In this document: positions 35,868 through 48,258 of the stretch, piece by piece
Layout: each line of letters opens with the position of its first letter
Position numbering within the stretch: position 1 is the stretch's first letter
Source: Uranotaenia lowii
Taxonomy: Eukaryota > Arthropoda > Insecta > Diptera > Culicidae
Assembly: GCF_029784155.1 (NCBI RefSeq)
Contig: NC_073693.1
Span: 156,240,848 to 156,304,847 of the forward strand
Reading direction: 5' to 3'
Length of the DNA stretch: 64,000 nucleotides
Position numbers and translations under genes: made by a program
Notes under the pieces: model-generated
Databases searched by the model: none
What the model was told of the DNA's origin: nothing
Seen by the model: the letters and a program-made list of their open reading frames with translations, nothing else

Positions 35868-38800
35868 GTCTATTGGAGGTATTTTCAAGCGTTTACTGAT
35901 GATATTCAGTGTTCACTCTCTTTCAAAATGAACGATTTTCTCGGCTTCAACCAGGGCCTTCGGAAGAACTGCCTCATAGAGGGGGGTTTTGGTGACAACA
36001 TTTTTTCTAGAACATTTTTGCTTGAAAAATGCATACATACAGAAAAGTGAAAAAAAATGGTACTAAAAGTATCTCATTTTTTGGGTTTGAGTTCTTTTAT
36101 ATTAAAAGTTATTCATTTTAAATCATTACTTTCGAAACAAAGCCTAAAAGTGATAAGTTTTGTTTTAAATTTTTAAATAATGAATGATGGATTTTGAAAG
36201 CTTTTTTAGAAAAAGAAACGTGTTTAGGGTTCAAATCTGTTTGTGTTTTGTTTTGGGAAATTTTGAATTTCAATTTAGAATCTCAATTCTGCATTTTGAA
36301 CCTGAATTCAAATTTTGAATTCCTATCCTGACTGAAAATTCCAAATGATGAAACTCTGATTTATCATTTCTGGATCAAAATTATGGAACTTTTTAAAGTT
36401 TCAATTCGGCACAAGAATTAAAAGTAAAAATTTCGAATTCAAATTTTAGAAATGGTTTGTTACTCTTAATATTTTTTTTTAAATATCCAGAATGATGAGT
36501 ATCGAACATTTAAGTTTTAAATGAAAAACCAAGATTCGGATCAGGATTTTGTTCCAATGCTGAACCAAACTGGATATCAAGAATTATAAACAGGATTCAG
36601 ATTCCACAATCCGGTCACAGGAAACAAATTAAGATTTATGAAAAAAATTAATACCAGAGCATCGGAAATTATTCAAACTTTAGCTCACCAGATATTTTTC
36701 CGTTCAAAGTGTACAACCCAAAATCTGGGCAATATCACAAAATTGTTACTACGCAATTTAAATTTTTCTTTGAATTTGCAAATAAGTAAAAACATGCGGG
36801 CTAATCCGGGCCATCAGGAGGCAACCTTAGTGAGTCCAATCTTTTTGAAAATTCGAAATTGGAGACTAAGGACTATACCCAAAATTCATGCACCATCTTA
36901 TTATGTGAATAACTTTTGATAGCGTTTTTCGAGTACAGTCTTTAAGTTTCTTTATCAACTAGTGAGAAATTTAAAAAAAAAATCATTAGTAGAATTTGTG
37001 GATCTGTGATAAGATTTTGAGGTTTTGGTCTAAGTTCTGAGTCGATATTGTTACTCTTGATTAACTTTAACCGTTGATCAAAATTTTTAATTTTTTATAA
37101 ATTTTTTTTTTTTTCGAGTTTAGAGAAGAACATTTTGCTTAACATTATTTGGACCCTCATGGGAAGGGGAGGGGGGGTTTAACCCCCAAAACCCCCCCGT
37201 TTCTACGGCCATGGCTTCAATACCATATTGGTAGGAGTTGGCACATGGAAAAACCACTTTCTACACACAAAAAATTGTGCATGTCATGTTAAAGATTGGT
37301 CAAAGAATCAATTTGAATCATCGATGAGTTGTTATAAAAAATTAAAACCTTTCGTGCACTCGTAGTATTAACTTTTTTTTTTTGCAACAATAGCTCATCA
37401 CAGTTGACAATTTTTTAACATTTAAGTTTTTTTATCACGTTTTTTTTTTTAATTTATACCAAACTCTGTCCCTTAAATAGTTAAAGAAAGATGTTTGTTA
37501 TTGGTTGAGACTTAAAAGCTTATCGTAATATTTTGTTTTAAAATTAAGTGAAATTTACCAAAAACTGCTGTAAAAAAAGCAAATGGCTTGAAGTTTTACT
37601 ACATTTACTACAGTTTGTTTATAAAAATAAAAATCTACGGATCACATGTTGATCTATATGACAACTTTAACATAAATAATTTATGTAGATTAAAATCCTT
37701 TACATTTCACACATTTCTAAATACATCTAAAATTTTCTTGCAGAACACATTCTTCGAAAAGTCGAAGTCGAGCTGAAGTTATCAATTTCTTAATTTGTTT
37801 GAGAATTGTTGATGAAATTGTATGTTAGATATAAAATTTATAAAATTCGAGTATCAGACAAAATTAAATATGAATAATTTTGTCGCATTTTTTGATCAAT
37901 TAATTTTATGAGGATTGTTTCTTTGAATAAAAAGATGCAAGCGACATATTCATATCAACTAATAAAATCAGACCTTTCATAGAATATTTATTCGAGAAGT
38001 GTTTCATGTGGAGCGGACTGTTCGACTCATTCAAAATGCTCGAATCAAATTCATAACAAGTTCCATTTTCACCCGGAGTTTTCCATCGCTGTCAACATGA
38101 ATGCACGATTTGATTCCGATCCATCCATAGGTCCTACAACATATTCTCACTCACGTTTGCCGATCTTGGCGCCCATTTCTTCCGTCAATCACAGTCGGTT
38201 TCCGTTATAGATTTTGATGATGTGGTGAAAATTTAATTTGCATTTGACATCGATGTGTTGCCGGAAATGACGGGGGAGCTCGTTGACGTTTTCTGTCTCC
38301 TCACAGTTCAAAGCAGGTACATTCATATCAATATGAATAAAGGTGGTTCGTAAAGGTGAAACGGAAGCTCACAGGATTTGGTGGGCCTTGAATGGATCGC
38401 ATAAGCCACATGGAACTGGCAAAACCAAACGCTAAATGGATCCATCGGTGACAAATAGACGAATGCATGAATGAGTTGAAAGAGAATGGGACCACCGTTA
38501 GTTTGGCAGTGGCATGTGCACTCTCAAGGTTTCTTCGTACCTAAATCAATGAATTGGATTAAACCCGGATGTTCCGAACATGTTGCCTGCGGGAAAAATA
38601 TAGCAATTGGATGTTAAATGTTATCTTATTATCTTCAATGAAGATACCACAATAATAATCAAATTTTCCTGTAAGACGTATTTTTGTGATCTGTTCCTTC
38701 TCAAGTATTTTTTTTTCTATAAAAAATTATAGAGGGTTATATTATCGAAAAACACTTTTAATACCTGTTGGCATTCGAATGATTTCAATGAAGCTTAAAA

Positions 38801-40143
38801 TGCCAAACGAAATCATTCTTTACAAAATTTTCATTATTTTTAACGAGAGCTTCAAGAATGCAATGCGTGTTCGGCCCAAGAATGTGTACGCAATATCAAA
38901 TGAATTGAAATGTTCGCATCATATTTAATTGAAATATTTTCACTGTTCTGGGGCATTTCGACCGGAGGCTTTCTGGCCAACAGTGCCAACCACGGAACCA
39001 TTACATTCCATTTGCATTGGTCACCTCGCGGTGTGGTGATGATGTTCCCAATGGGATCAAGTCACAGATTTGTCCGGCTAGCCGATGAATGGATGAGATG
39101 GAAGCTGCTCTGTCCTGCCCCCACCGGTTGGGCATGTTGGAGGAAAAGTCACGAGAGAGTACTACAGAATGCCCGTCGGGCAATGGGAAAATTACAATGC
39201 GAACGCTGGATGCTGGAATTGTCAATGCAATGGGCTTTTCCCTCTTTTGTTCGAATGGCAGCGGCAAAATACATGACAGGATTTCATTTGATTCGACTCG
39301 ATTGGATTCGATTGTGTATAAGTTAGTAGTGCCATGTAGAGTTGAGTGCATGTGCGTAAGTGTTTGTGTGTGGGTGTGCATGTTCAAACGTTTGTCTGTC
39401 TGTTTGTGCGGGTGTGTCTTCAATATGACTGAAAGGAATTCATAGAATTATTTACCCTCTACACACACTGAAAGCCCGCAAGCACTGTCATGTATTAAGT
39501 ATGGAAGCGGGATTGCAATAAACTGTATTCTGTCCTAGTTTACCAGTTCTAAACAACAACATGGAATCGTGTATGCCAGTTAATAGATTTGTGAGCCATG
39601 TTAGAGCTTTTGAAAGATGATTACTCCATGTCTCTGATGAATGAGTTTGATTTCTATTCTATTGATAGAATCTCGTCAAACATTTATGTTCATATTAATC
39701 TGATCCGTATGTTTTTTCAACATGACTTTGTGCTTTTCCTAATCGATAAGATTATTTTGGTGTCTGAGATTTTCATCAGAAAAGCCTTATTTTTTCATAA
39801 AAAGTTTTTTTTAATAAAAAAGTTCATAAAATTATTTTAGTTAAAATATACTTCATTTTAAAACAACTTTTAACATTATTCGATAGCAAACAATTTTCCA
39901 TTACATCTGAGCTTCTAGATTGTCTTGAGACACAGCACAACTTAAAGATTTGAAGTTTTAAGGAGCAACCCTTTAGAAAAAAAGAAGAGGGATCTTCAGT
40001 ACAATAAATTAAAAAAAAACACCCGTTTTTGAAGCGGGAGGAATTTATTAATAATGCAGGCAAATTTGTACATGATCAAAAAGTGTGCCAAAATTATTGA
40101 AATACTAAGACCTGGGTTTGGTTGATAATATGTATGTAGCATT
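35868..40143. other. Mostly AT-rich tract with a unique segment at 38040-39420
   Basis: Three parts can be seen. 36230-36620 is cryptically simple (variants of GAATTC, AAATTTTGAATTC, GGATTCAGATTCC) and may be a decayed relative of the 13-bp satellite. 36620-38030 is AT-rich without content. 38040-39420 is visibly richer in GC and not repeated in the window; frames of 118-140 codons overlap on both strands there (38910-39326, 39089-39445, 39001-39423 minus), so none is credible alone. 39330-39420 has GTGTGTGT-type simple sequence. Confidence 0.35.
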
Positions 40144-40366
40144 TCTCGCGTGAGCTTTCTTTACGTCTTATGAAACATCTTTAGAATTCACAGAAAAACT
40201 GCTGCAAAAGTTATCAAAACAACGTTAAAATTTAAAATATGTCAAGGCTACAAATATTCTAAATGGAAAAAGTTGCGGCTAGTTTATGTAAGTTTTTGTA
40301 TCTTTTCATAATAAAACTGTTTGTTTACATTGTGTTTCATACGACGTAATGAAAGCTCACGCGAGA
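40144..40366. mobile_element. MITE of 223 bp with 33-bp TIRs
   Basis: TCTCGCGTGAGCTTTCTTTA... at 40144-40176 and its inverted partner at 40334-40366 match at 31 of 33 positions. The short AT-rich interior has no coding content. No clear target duplication can be assigned. It lies immediately before the next element's start at 40377. Confidence 0.85.
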
Positions 40367-40864
40367 TTTATTGAATACTAGCTGACCTGGTGTGCTTTGC
40401 AACACCTTTAAAAAATATTTTGATTTTTATCAGAACGTCAATTCAAAAATTTTTCTTTAAAATGGAAGCTGCATATTTGGATTCCAACTGCTATACTATG
40501 GAGATTGATTCTAATTTTCTGCATGAATTTTTATTTTTCTGTTTTCTAAACCTTTTTTGAAATTTGTTTTTTGCAATCATTGTTTTAATTTCCACAGCAC
40601 TTGAGTTGAACGAAAATGTATGTTCAACTTGTATTGAATTCCCCTCTTCTTTCCTGTCAAAGCAGAGCAGGTTTCGAACTGTCATAGAAACATTTTAATA
40701 GCTTAACTTAATAGCATTACATGCACCATTTGGATTTATTAAGATTATTAGTTTTCTTATTCTTTTTTCATATTCTCACTGTAAGGAATGTGGAGTCTCA
40801 AACAGTTCTTGAAACATTTTTCGTGTACGTGACCCTCCCATGCCACATTTCTTTCAAATAAGTA

Positions 40865-41776
40865 CCGTAAACTGGGGAAACATTGATCAATTTTTTAATT
40901 CATTTCCGAATATTTTGAAAGAGGTTGCTTTTTTGCAACACTTTAAAGTTTTGAAACACTAACTGAGGTAAGGAGTATAAAGCATGATCATTGCTAGCAG
41001 AATATTCAAACGACTAATTCTTATTCTGCATACATTTAGGGGCAAAAATTATGAACATTAGGTTTATGTTTTCGACCGGGAAGATATTTTTAAATTTTAA
41101 TTTTTGGCTTTCTACGGTCTTGAATCTCAATCAAACAACTTATTATTTGAAATACCCTGCACTTAAAATGATAAGTTGTTTGATTGAGATCCAAGACCGT
41201 AAAAAGCCAAAAATTAAAATTTTAAATGTTAACCATTTCTCAATACATTTTGGCCTTAAAAACAAATGACATTCTACCATCATATAATTCTCTAGGTCCA
41301 CCCACTGTTCCAATGTTCTTTTTTTTTTCAAACTCAACCATTTGATAGAGTTTTTAGCCATTTTTCTATACAAGCTTTCTCAAAGAAAATGTCCGTTTTT
41401 TAAATATTCAATCATTATCCAGAATGACTATAAAAATAATACTAAAACTAAACCAAAGGAAAAAAGTTAAACTTTCACATAAAACATCCAATTTGCATCT
41501 TAATGCTATAGTTTTATCATGAGAGGTGTTTGTAAGTCTTCAAAAAAAAAAAAAAAACAGATGTATTTAAAAAAATTAAAATTTCATTTGAAGTACTTTA
41601 AAAAAATTCGCCAACTAAAAAACAAATTAAGCCTAATGAAACTCGATTAATAGGATTTCAAACGTAAAAAAAAGTTTTCAGATATTTTAACTTTAAACTA
41701 ACTTAATGATGATTATCTGCAAATATTTCATGTTGAATAAAGTTATCCCGATGATCAAAGTTCCCCCAGTTTACAG
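40865..41776. mobile_element. TA-flanked TIR element nested in the previous element
   Basis: The ends are CCGTAAACTGGGGAAACATTGATCA and its inverted partner ending CCCCCAGTTTACAG, with TA on each side (40863-40864, 41777-41778). TA insertion points to the Tc1/mariner group. No transposase frame is seen. It interrupts the ~150-bp repeat units, so it inserted later. Confidence 0.85.
41090..41225. repeat. Long hairpin, ~54-bp arms
   Basis: TTAAATTTTAATTTTTGGC...ACAACTTAT (41090-41143) and its reverse complement (41171-41225) match with only two or three mismatches around a 27-base loop. It lies inside the 40865-41776 element. RNA made from either strand would give a strong stem of about 54 bp, long enough for small-RNA processing. 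Confidence 0.85.
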
Positions 41777-42100
41777 TAATCCAAATCATCATACAAATCT
41801 CGTACTCGAATACCCTGCCAAATTTGGTAACATATGCTTGATCAACTCTCGAGTTATGTGAAAAATTGTATGAGAGCCTCCCCCTTTCTGTTTACCCTAT
41901 GGAAGAATGAAGGGGAGGGGGAGAGGTAAACAATCATAGAGTCATTTCTCGTTTTCAAATATCACAGCACATTCCAAATTTGGTTTATTTGATCGATTTG
42001 TTCTCAAGTTACGCACAAAAAGGAATGAGAGCTCACCTCCCCAAAGAAATATTTCTCATACACAAATACCCTCCCATCTTGAGTTCCAAAATTCATATAA

Positions 42101-42910
42101 GAAAGAAATTCTGCAAGTTCATTGTTTGGGATTCAATCCCTCTTTTGAAATAAAAACAGAGGTTTTTCAAATCAACATATCATCTTAATATGTCAAAACT
42201 CGTTTCAAATAAATTTTTATGAATATAAAAAATGTTTCGATCAGTGTAATGCTTAATTAAGGTTGTTTATAGGAGCCACTCTTTACAAAAATGGGAGGCA
42301 TACAATTAATTACCTCATTAAATAAAAAAAAATCCCCATATTTGAAATTTGAAGGAGTCTTTCAATACGGTAATGTTTTTACAAATTTGTTTATATTGAT
42401 TACATTTATGCATCATAAGAGCTCTCATAAATTCAAATGGGAAGAGTAATTCAATACAAAATATTTTTTTCCATTTCAGCAAAACTTGTGTGCCAACTAA
42501 CAAAACAACTCATGAAGACAAAACGCTTTAGATTTTTAATTTTGAGGAAATTTTTTTTTCGAAATTGTTCCAATTTTTCATATTTCTATTTCTTTTCCCT
42601 TTACAAGAACAATAAGATTAAACTCTCAACTATTTTATGACATCAAATACTTTATTTTGTGCCAAATTGGATCAAGATCGTTTGAAAAACGTTCCAGTTC
42701 TGTAACATTGTAGATTGAATTGGTAAAGGACCCCCTCCTTTTTTCCAACAAACAGATTTTTCAAATTTTTTAATCAAATTTAACAAAACCTGTCAACAAT
42801 CAAAATAAATCATTTAATTTGTCAAAATATGTTTTTGTAGAAAATTTGATTTTTGAAAAAAAAAAACATAACTTGTAAATTAATCAGATTGTGTCATACA
42901 TTATCTTATT
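42101..42910. other. AT-rich tract, nothing recognised
   Basis: There is no credible frame and no repeat boundary. A and T homopolymer runs dominate. Confidence 0.4.
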
Positions 42911-42914
42911 TTTG

Positions 42915-43316
42915 GACGGAAAACCCGGGCAATGTTAAATAAAAACCTTGAAAATCCGAGGATTTGATTTCAAAAGTGACGACCATAAAACCGGGTAATA
43001 TCCGGGAAAATTCTCTCAAAATCCATAAATTACTCAACGAAAATCAAAAGAAAAATTTGTTTTCTTCAAAACTAATCGACAGACTTTTAATCGTCTTTTA
43101 GGTTTCTTAAAAACCTTGTTATGTTTATTTTTGTCAAAGTTGCTAAAATATTGTTGTTTTTTTTCTTTTGCTTTGCCAAATAAAATGAATAAATCCGGTC
43201 AAAATCCCGGCAATTTTCAATAAAATCCGGGCAACCGGGCCGGCCCGGACTCAGCCCAAATTTTGTATCAAATATCTGAGCAAACCCGGATAAAACCGAG
43301 CAATCTGCCAACCTTA
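42915..43316. mobile_element. Diverged copy of the CCCGG-rich TIR element, opposite orientation
   Basis: The right end ...GGATAAAACCGAGCAATCTGCCAACCTTA and CAAATTTTGTATCAAATATC correspond, inverted, to the left part of 3924-4352. The left end near 42915 (GACGGAAAACCCGGGCAAT) is poorly conserved, so the boundary there is approximate. It is non-coding. Confidence 0.6.
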
Positions 43317-45525
43317 TTTAAAACCTAATATCAAGAAATTGTTTTTATTTGCCTTTATACCCTGCAATGTGGGGAGGGTCTAAGAACTGCCACAAACTGG
43401 GTCTAATGTAACGTAGAAACTTGACTCGTACGTAACATTATACCTTTCTATGTGGATTCATTTACATGATTAGTTATCGCATAATTCAATAAATTGACCC
43501 CGTCCCCCATTTTTTAGTCAAGTAGATTTAAGGGTTGATTACAAAATTTCGGTGTAATATTAAATGAGTTTGAAAAATGTGAACTTTCGAGAAACAAAAT
43601 TCATTTTAAACTAAAGAGAATTTATTTAAAACGCATAGTTGATGATTGAATTTGATAAAAAAAATATTTAAAGAGTGCCAGTGATCAAAATCTACGAAAA
43701 AATCATATTGTATATTAAAATTCTTCTATAAAAATTGGTTTTTTAATTGCACAAGAAAATTTTATGTATTAAAAAATTGACATGTTCGATTTATAATAGA
43801 AAGCTTAAAATGACAAATTACAGGTTGAGAATCAGGTTATATCTCAAATGATTAATAAGAAACTAATACAATACATATAAAAAAAAAACAAATTCCACGT
43901 AGTATTGTTAGTATTGAAAAAACAAAGCACTTCGAAAGCTTTAAATTTTTGCTTTTAATTTGCTACTTGTATCTAACCATATTTGAAACTTTTCAAAGAT
44001 TAACTAAATACTCTTGATCGATTGAATAATATGATTTAAATAATAAAAATAAGTGAAACGATTATGAATTTTCAAGTGCAGATTATAAATGTGGTTCAAA
44101 ATTTATGTTTTCGCCGTCAATTGAAATTTTGGGTCCTGACAAAGCCAAAAGGTTGATACTTTTTCTTATTCAAACAAAAAATAAATAAATTCAGAATTAA
44201 AAGAAATACAAACTTTTTTTCAATATATTAAAAAATTAAAAAAAAGTATAACTTTAACATGCAGTCAATTTATTTGAAAGTTCCATTTTTTTAAACATTC
44301 AATTTATTTGAAAATACAATTAAAATATGAGGATCAAAAGATTATTTTATAAACTTTTAAGATGAAAACGTTTTCAATAAAAATTTTATATCATTTTTAA
44401 ACCTTGTTTTTATAGAATGAAATTGATAACTAAAAAACTGCATTTTGCTGCCTATGATAAATTGGTTCGTTTTAAACTTGAATCCTTACACAGATGTTAT
44501 CAATCATCTCTTGTTTTGGCGATATATGTAGATTTCATATGTTCAAAAATGAATCAGTGTTGAAAGAAATCAATCAATGATAATTTGATGAAATAACAAG
44601 TTTACATCGAAGAAAAAAACTGATCCGGAATTTGTTTATCATACATTGTTTAATTTAGGAAAAATATGTTGATCATGATGATGATGAATGATCTAGAAGC
44701 AAATAAATTCTTCAGCTTTAAAAAAATAAAGGTATCGTAACAAGTATTTAAGACCTTACTGAAGAAAATAATGAACTTTAAACTTTTTTAAAAAATTGGT
44801 CAGATCAAAACAAGTCGATTTAAATCGATTCATTGATTCACATTAAAAATGGTTGAAATTTTCTTATTTTACAGAACGGGGAAAAGAAAACAAATTGAAA
44901 ACTCGTATAACTAATTTCGTAGAAGTCAAAATATTTTGCAGTTTAAGGTTAAGTTGAAAGTTAATGCATATTTGGATTCAAGGCACCCAATTCAATGAAA
45001 ATTAAATCTCGGAAAAATGTATATTTTGTGGCCTTGTGTTATTTATCAAACTCTTTTTGAATGTGGAAATAGGAATTTAGAAGACTTTGAGGCTGAAATT
45101 GGTTTCTTGAAGAATATTTTATTAGAGCAGAAAATTTGTTATGAAAAAATGAAATCATTGAAAATGATTGGCTTCAAATTCTGAACATGTTTGGATACAC
45201 TTCTTAATAAAAACCCATTTCAAAGATGAGGTAGAATTTTGTGTCAAGATTCAAGTTTCAATGTAGATTTATTGAATTACAAATTGAAATTTACAATTAA
45301 AAATTAGTATCAATGTTGAATAACGCTTAACACATTAAGAATCGCGAAAAAATGTAAGTCGTTAGATACCAAAATTGGGCATTCTTTATCTCTGAAACCA
45401 CTTTACCAAATTCTCCTTAATTAATATTTGAGTTACTGGAAGTAGTGTGTTAAATATTGTAGAATGAAGTTATTAGATACATTATTAGATACATAATACT
45501 TGAGTAACGCTTCTTTGTGTAGTAT
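43317..45525. other. AT-rich tract, nothing recognised
   Basis: Apart from fragments resembling the ~150-bp unit near 43370-43520 (CCCTGCAATGTGGGGAGGGTCT), this is AT-rich sequence without genes or clear repeats. Confidence 0.4.
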
Positions 45526-47312
45526 AGGGTAACGGACCTATTTTGGACCGCTTTGGGAAGTGGCTATGCAATTTTCTGGAATAAAAAGCATATGTTACAA
45601 TTTTCGACTGATTTATCCGATCATTACGAAGGTCAAGGCTTTTTTATCGAGAAATATAGTCGTTTGTTGCAATGTAACAAGATTGAAGCCTAAAAACACG
45701 TTTCTTCAATCATTACTCTGGTCAGTATTTTGGACCACCAGGTATTTATTTTGGACCACTCTTTGGACCTATTTTGGACGACCTTTAAACTAAATAAGTT
45801 TTTTTTCTAATTTTGGCTTTATTTCGACAGCGATTGATGCGCAATTATGCGAACTATTCAGGTAATTTGTCTTTTCTTATTGTTATAAACTAGTCAAGTT
45901 TTGTTTGTTCGATAAGAATAGAGTAAAAACAATAAAATTCCTGTTGTATAGTGTGTTTCAAATGTTATGAAAATTCTGACACCACACTGAAATCTCGATT
46001 AAATTTGTTCTGCAGTGTTCAATACTAGCCAGATGGCTTATCTTTAGGCTCAATTTTAAGAACGCTAATCTCCTTAAGGCGACTCAATGATTAATTGAGA
46101 AAGTCAGACATCGTGAACTTCGCGACATCAATTGATGCATTTTGACTTCCAAAACCTTAGTGGATTTGGTTTGGCTTCAGTTCTGTAGATAGATTCAAAA
46201 AGATAAAAATGTGCGTGATTTTTGCTACCTTTTTAGTCATCTAAAAGCCAGATTTTTTTTTGCAAAAATTCAGTTTTAATCTTGATACTAACTTTGTCCT
46301 AGGATAAAATTTAACGTTGGAGTAATTTTTCAACAGTTTTTTTTTTTAATTGCAAAACCACAGGAGCTGAAAAACTAGATTTTAGTACTTATCGCTTTTA
46401 AAATTTACACATTTCAACCACCTTTTCCCAAGTTTTGAAACATATAAAGCTGTAATTGAATATTATTTGATAAAATTGTTCTAATACTAACTGAGCTATT
46501 TCAACTGTTGAAAAATCAAACTCGTTGCATGTTTGTCGATTTGTTGTCATTTTTTTTTTCTAAACCCCTCCTTTAGACTGGTTTTATATTTCGTTTCTTC
46601 TACCTACCCAAGTTTTTTTTCCTCGAAAATCGTTCCTGAATGCCTAGTATCCCTAAGGAACAAAGTAGGACCTTTTTTCGACATGGGTCATATTGCTATC
46701 AAAACCAGTTATTTTGGTCTTTCGAGCTTGCAAAACAGTTTTCACGTGTTTTATCATAGCTGTGAACATGTTTGTATTTGTAAAATTCATCACAGCAATC
46801 CAGCAAACCTCTTGAAGGTTGACTCAAATAATGGCACGTCCTCCTGGAATGGATTCTTAATTTTCTCTCCGTTAACAGCTTACTTAAATAAAATTTTAGA
46901 TGTGATTAGAATCACAGAGAACAGACGTACAAGCTCGAAGAAAAAATCTTTAAAAAAGTGTGTAAAATTTCTAATGCTGGCACCCAAAAATACGTTGAAA
47001 CTTGATTTAAAATAGTACCATTGCGCCGTTTAAAAGTTACAAATCAAATTTTCACAGTTCTCTTTGGTGTATTTGGAGACATCCGGTGGTTAAGCCAAAA
47101 AGGAAAAATTGGTTAAAATGTTCGTTGGAAATTTTACACAAGTTTCGTGAGATAGCTTGTACGTCTGTTCTCTGTGTTAGAATCATAAGAAGTTGCTTTA
47201 ACTATATTTGTTCAAAAATTTAATGAATAACATGATTTGTGAGAGAAATATTGGCAAAAAGCTACAAGGTGGTCCAAAATATGTACCCGGTCCAAAATAA
47301 GTCCGTTACCCT
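45526..47312. mobile_element. TIR element of ~1.8 kb with TTTTGGACC subterminal repeats
   Basis: AGGGTAACGGACCTATTTTGGACCG at the left and ...CGGTCCAAAATAAGTCCGTTACCCT at the right form a 25-base TIR with one mismatch. The motif TATTTTGGAC(C/G) recurs near 45731, 45747 and 45770 and, inverted, near 47272 and 47290. A 160-codon frame (46533-47015) overlaps a nested MITE and shows no transposase motif, so the copy is non-autonomous. Confidence 0.8.
46913..47176. mobile_element. hAT-like MITE of 264 bp with perfect target duplication
   Basis: CACAGAGAACAGACGTACAAG at the left and its exact reverse complement at the right form the TIRs. TTAGAAT flanks both sides (46906-46912 and 47177-47183), or TTAGAATC if one terminal base is counted as target, giving 7 or 8 bp, as in hAT-type insertions. 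It is nested in the 45526-47312 element and so is younger. Confidence 0.9.
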
Positions 47313-47900
47313 GCTAGCGACAAACGAAAAAACAAGATATCTTGTAAATATTCAGTCTGCAATGTGTTAAAATGAAATGTGCAAGGCTTTGAGTGATGTA
47401 GGAAGAAATTCCGCCGAACATATTCCGACATATTTATTATTAACACATATTGTTAAACACCTTTTAGTATCTAATAATTCCTCATAACGAAGACAAATTC
47501 ATTGCTTGAACTGTAAAATTAAACTTAATCTTAAAACATTTTTACTTTTCATATCATGACAAATGTTGTAAGAAAACAGCGTTTATTAATTGTTGAGGCA
47601 AACTGTGATTTCCAAAATTCTTAGAATCCTGCCTAGCTTAATTTTTTTGATTACTATATTTTTTCTTGATTTTGCATGATTTATCTTAGTAAAAATATTT
47701 CTTTTCCCCAACCACCACGCTACACTTTCTGTGCGCTGGGAATTCTCGAAAGGAAAGTTTTAAAAACTATCTGCCATTTTTTTTCATCTTCGCTCCCAAC
47801 AGCCTATGAAAAATAGTGGGACTTGAGCGTTCCTTCAAGCGAGCGAAATCCGACAGCCAGTTGGTACCAGTTCAGCCAAGACGGCACTAGAGATATGTGA
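47313..47900. other. AT-rich tract
   Basis: No feature is supported. CCAAGTTCGCG-type islands are absent until about 47800, where the sequence becomes less AT-rich. Confidence 0.4.
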
Positions 47901-47912
47901 GTCGGTAGATAA

Positions 47913-48258
47913 ACAAAATCTATCCAGAACATCTCTCGGAACCGTTGCGCTGCCTGTTTGTGTCCGGATCCCGCGGGTCCTTTGGCAGCCCTTTGGCAAG
48001 ACAACCCTGGCGTAGGCGATAGAACTATAGTGGGTGGCGTGGCACACGGAATTGTAAACTGTAAGCGAAAGCGATACGTGGTGTGTAACATTCCAGGCTC
48101 CACTGTCCTATTCCAAGGGATTCGAGCGGCCGACTGCCTCCTGGTAAGTAGAAATGTTTGCGGATGGAAAAGAAAACCGAGAAAAATTTTATATTATTAT
48201 GTAAAGCAAATAATCTGTTTCTATCCAGCAGGGAAGCTGTCCTCCCCCGCCCTCCTAG
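47913..48258 (+). other. Possible spliced exon pair, not confirmed
   Basis: CTG|GTAAGTAG at 48144 is a consensus donor, and TTTCTATCCAG ends at 48228, giving an 85-base intron. A frame with no upstream stop from 47913 reads through to 48143 and continues 9 codons into 48229-48258 before TAG. No in-frame ATG precedes it, and the minus strand is also open (47804-48103), so it could equally be a 5' untranslated exon or chance. The residues are unlike any family I recognise. Confidence 0.25.

Larger units (their letters stand above)
40377..42100 (+). mobile_element. Second 'ACTAGCTGACC' element, interrupted by a MITE
   Basis: The head TACTAGCTGACCTGGTGTGCTTTGCAACACC resembles 30871. Units with CCAAATTTGG and CGAGTTATG motifs and purine/pyrimidine blocks appear at 40790-40862 and again at 41779-42100, split by the TA-flanked insertion at 40865-41776. 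It is more decayed than the first copy, and no ACAG end was seen. Confidence 0.6.

Noticed and set aside
38910..39445. Overlapping 118-140-codon frames as a gene
   Set aside because: Three frames on both strands overlap, none has a recognisable domain, and no splice pattern was found.
46533..47015. 160-codon frame as transposase of the 45526-47312 element
   Set aside because: Runs into the nested MITE, has no DDE-type motif, and a stop-free stretch of this length is expected occasionally in such DNA.
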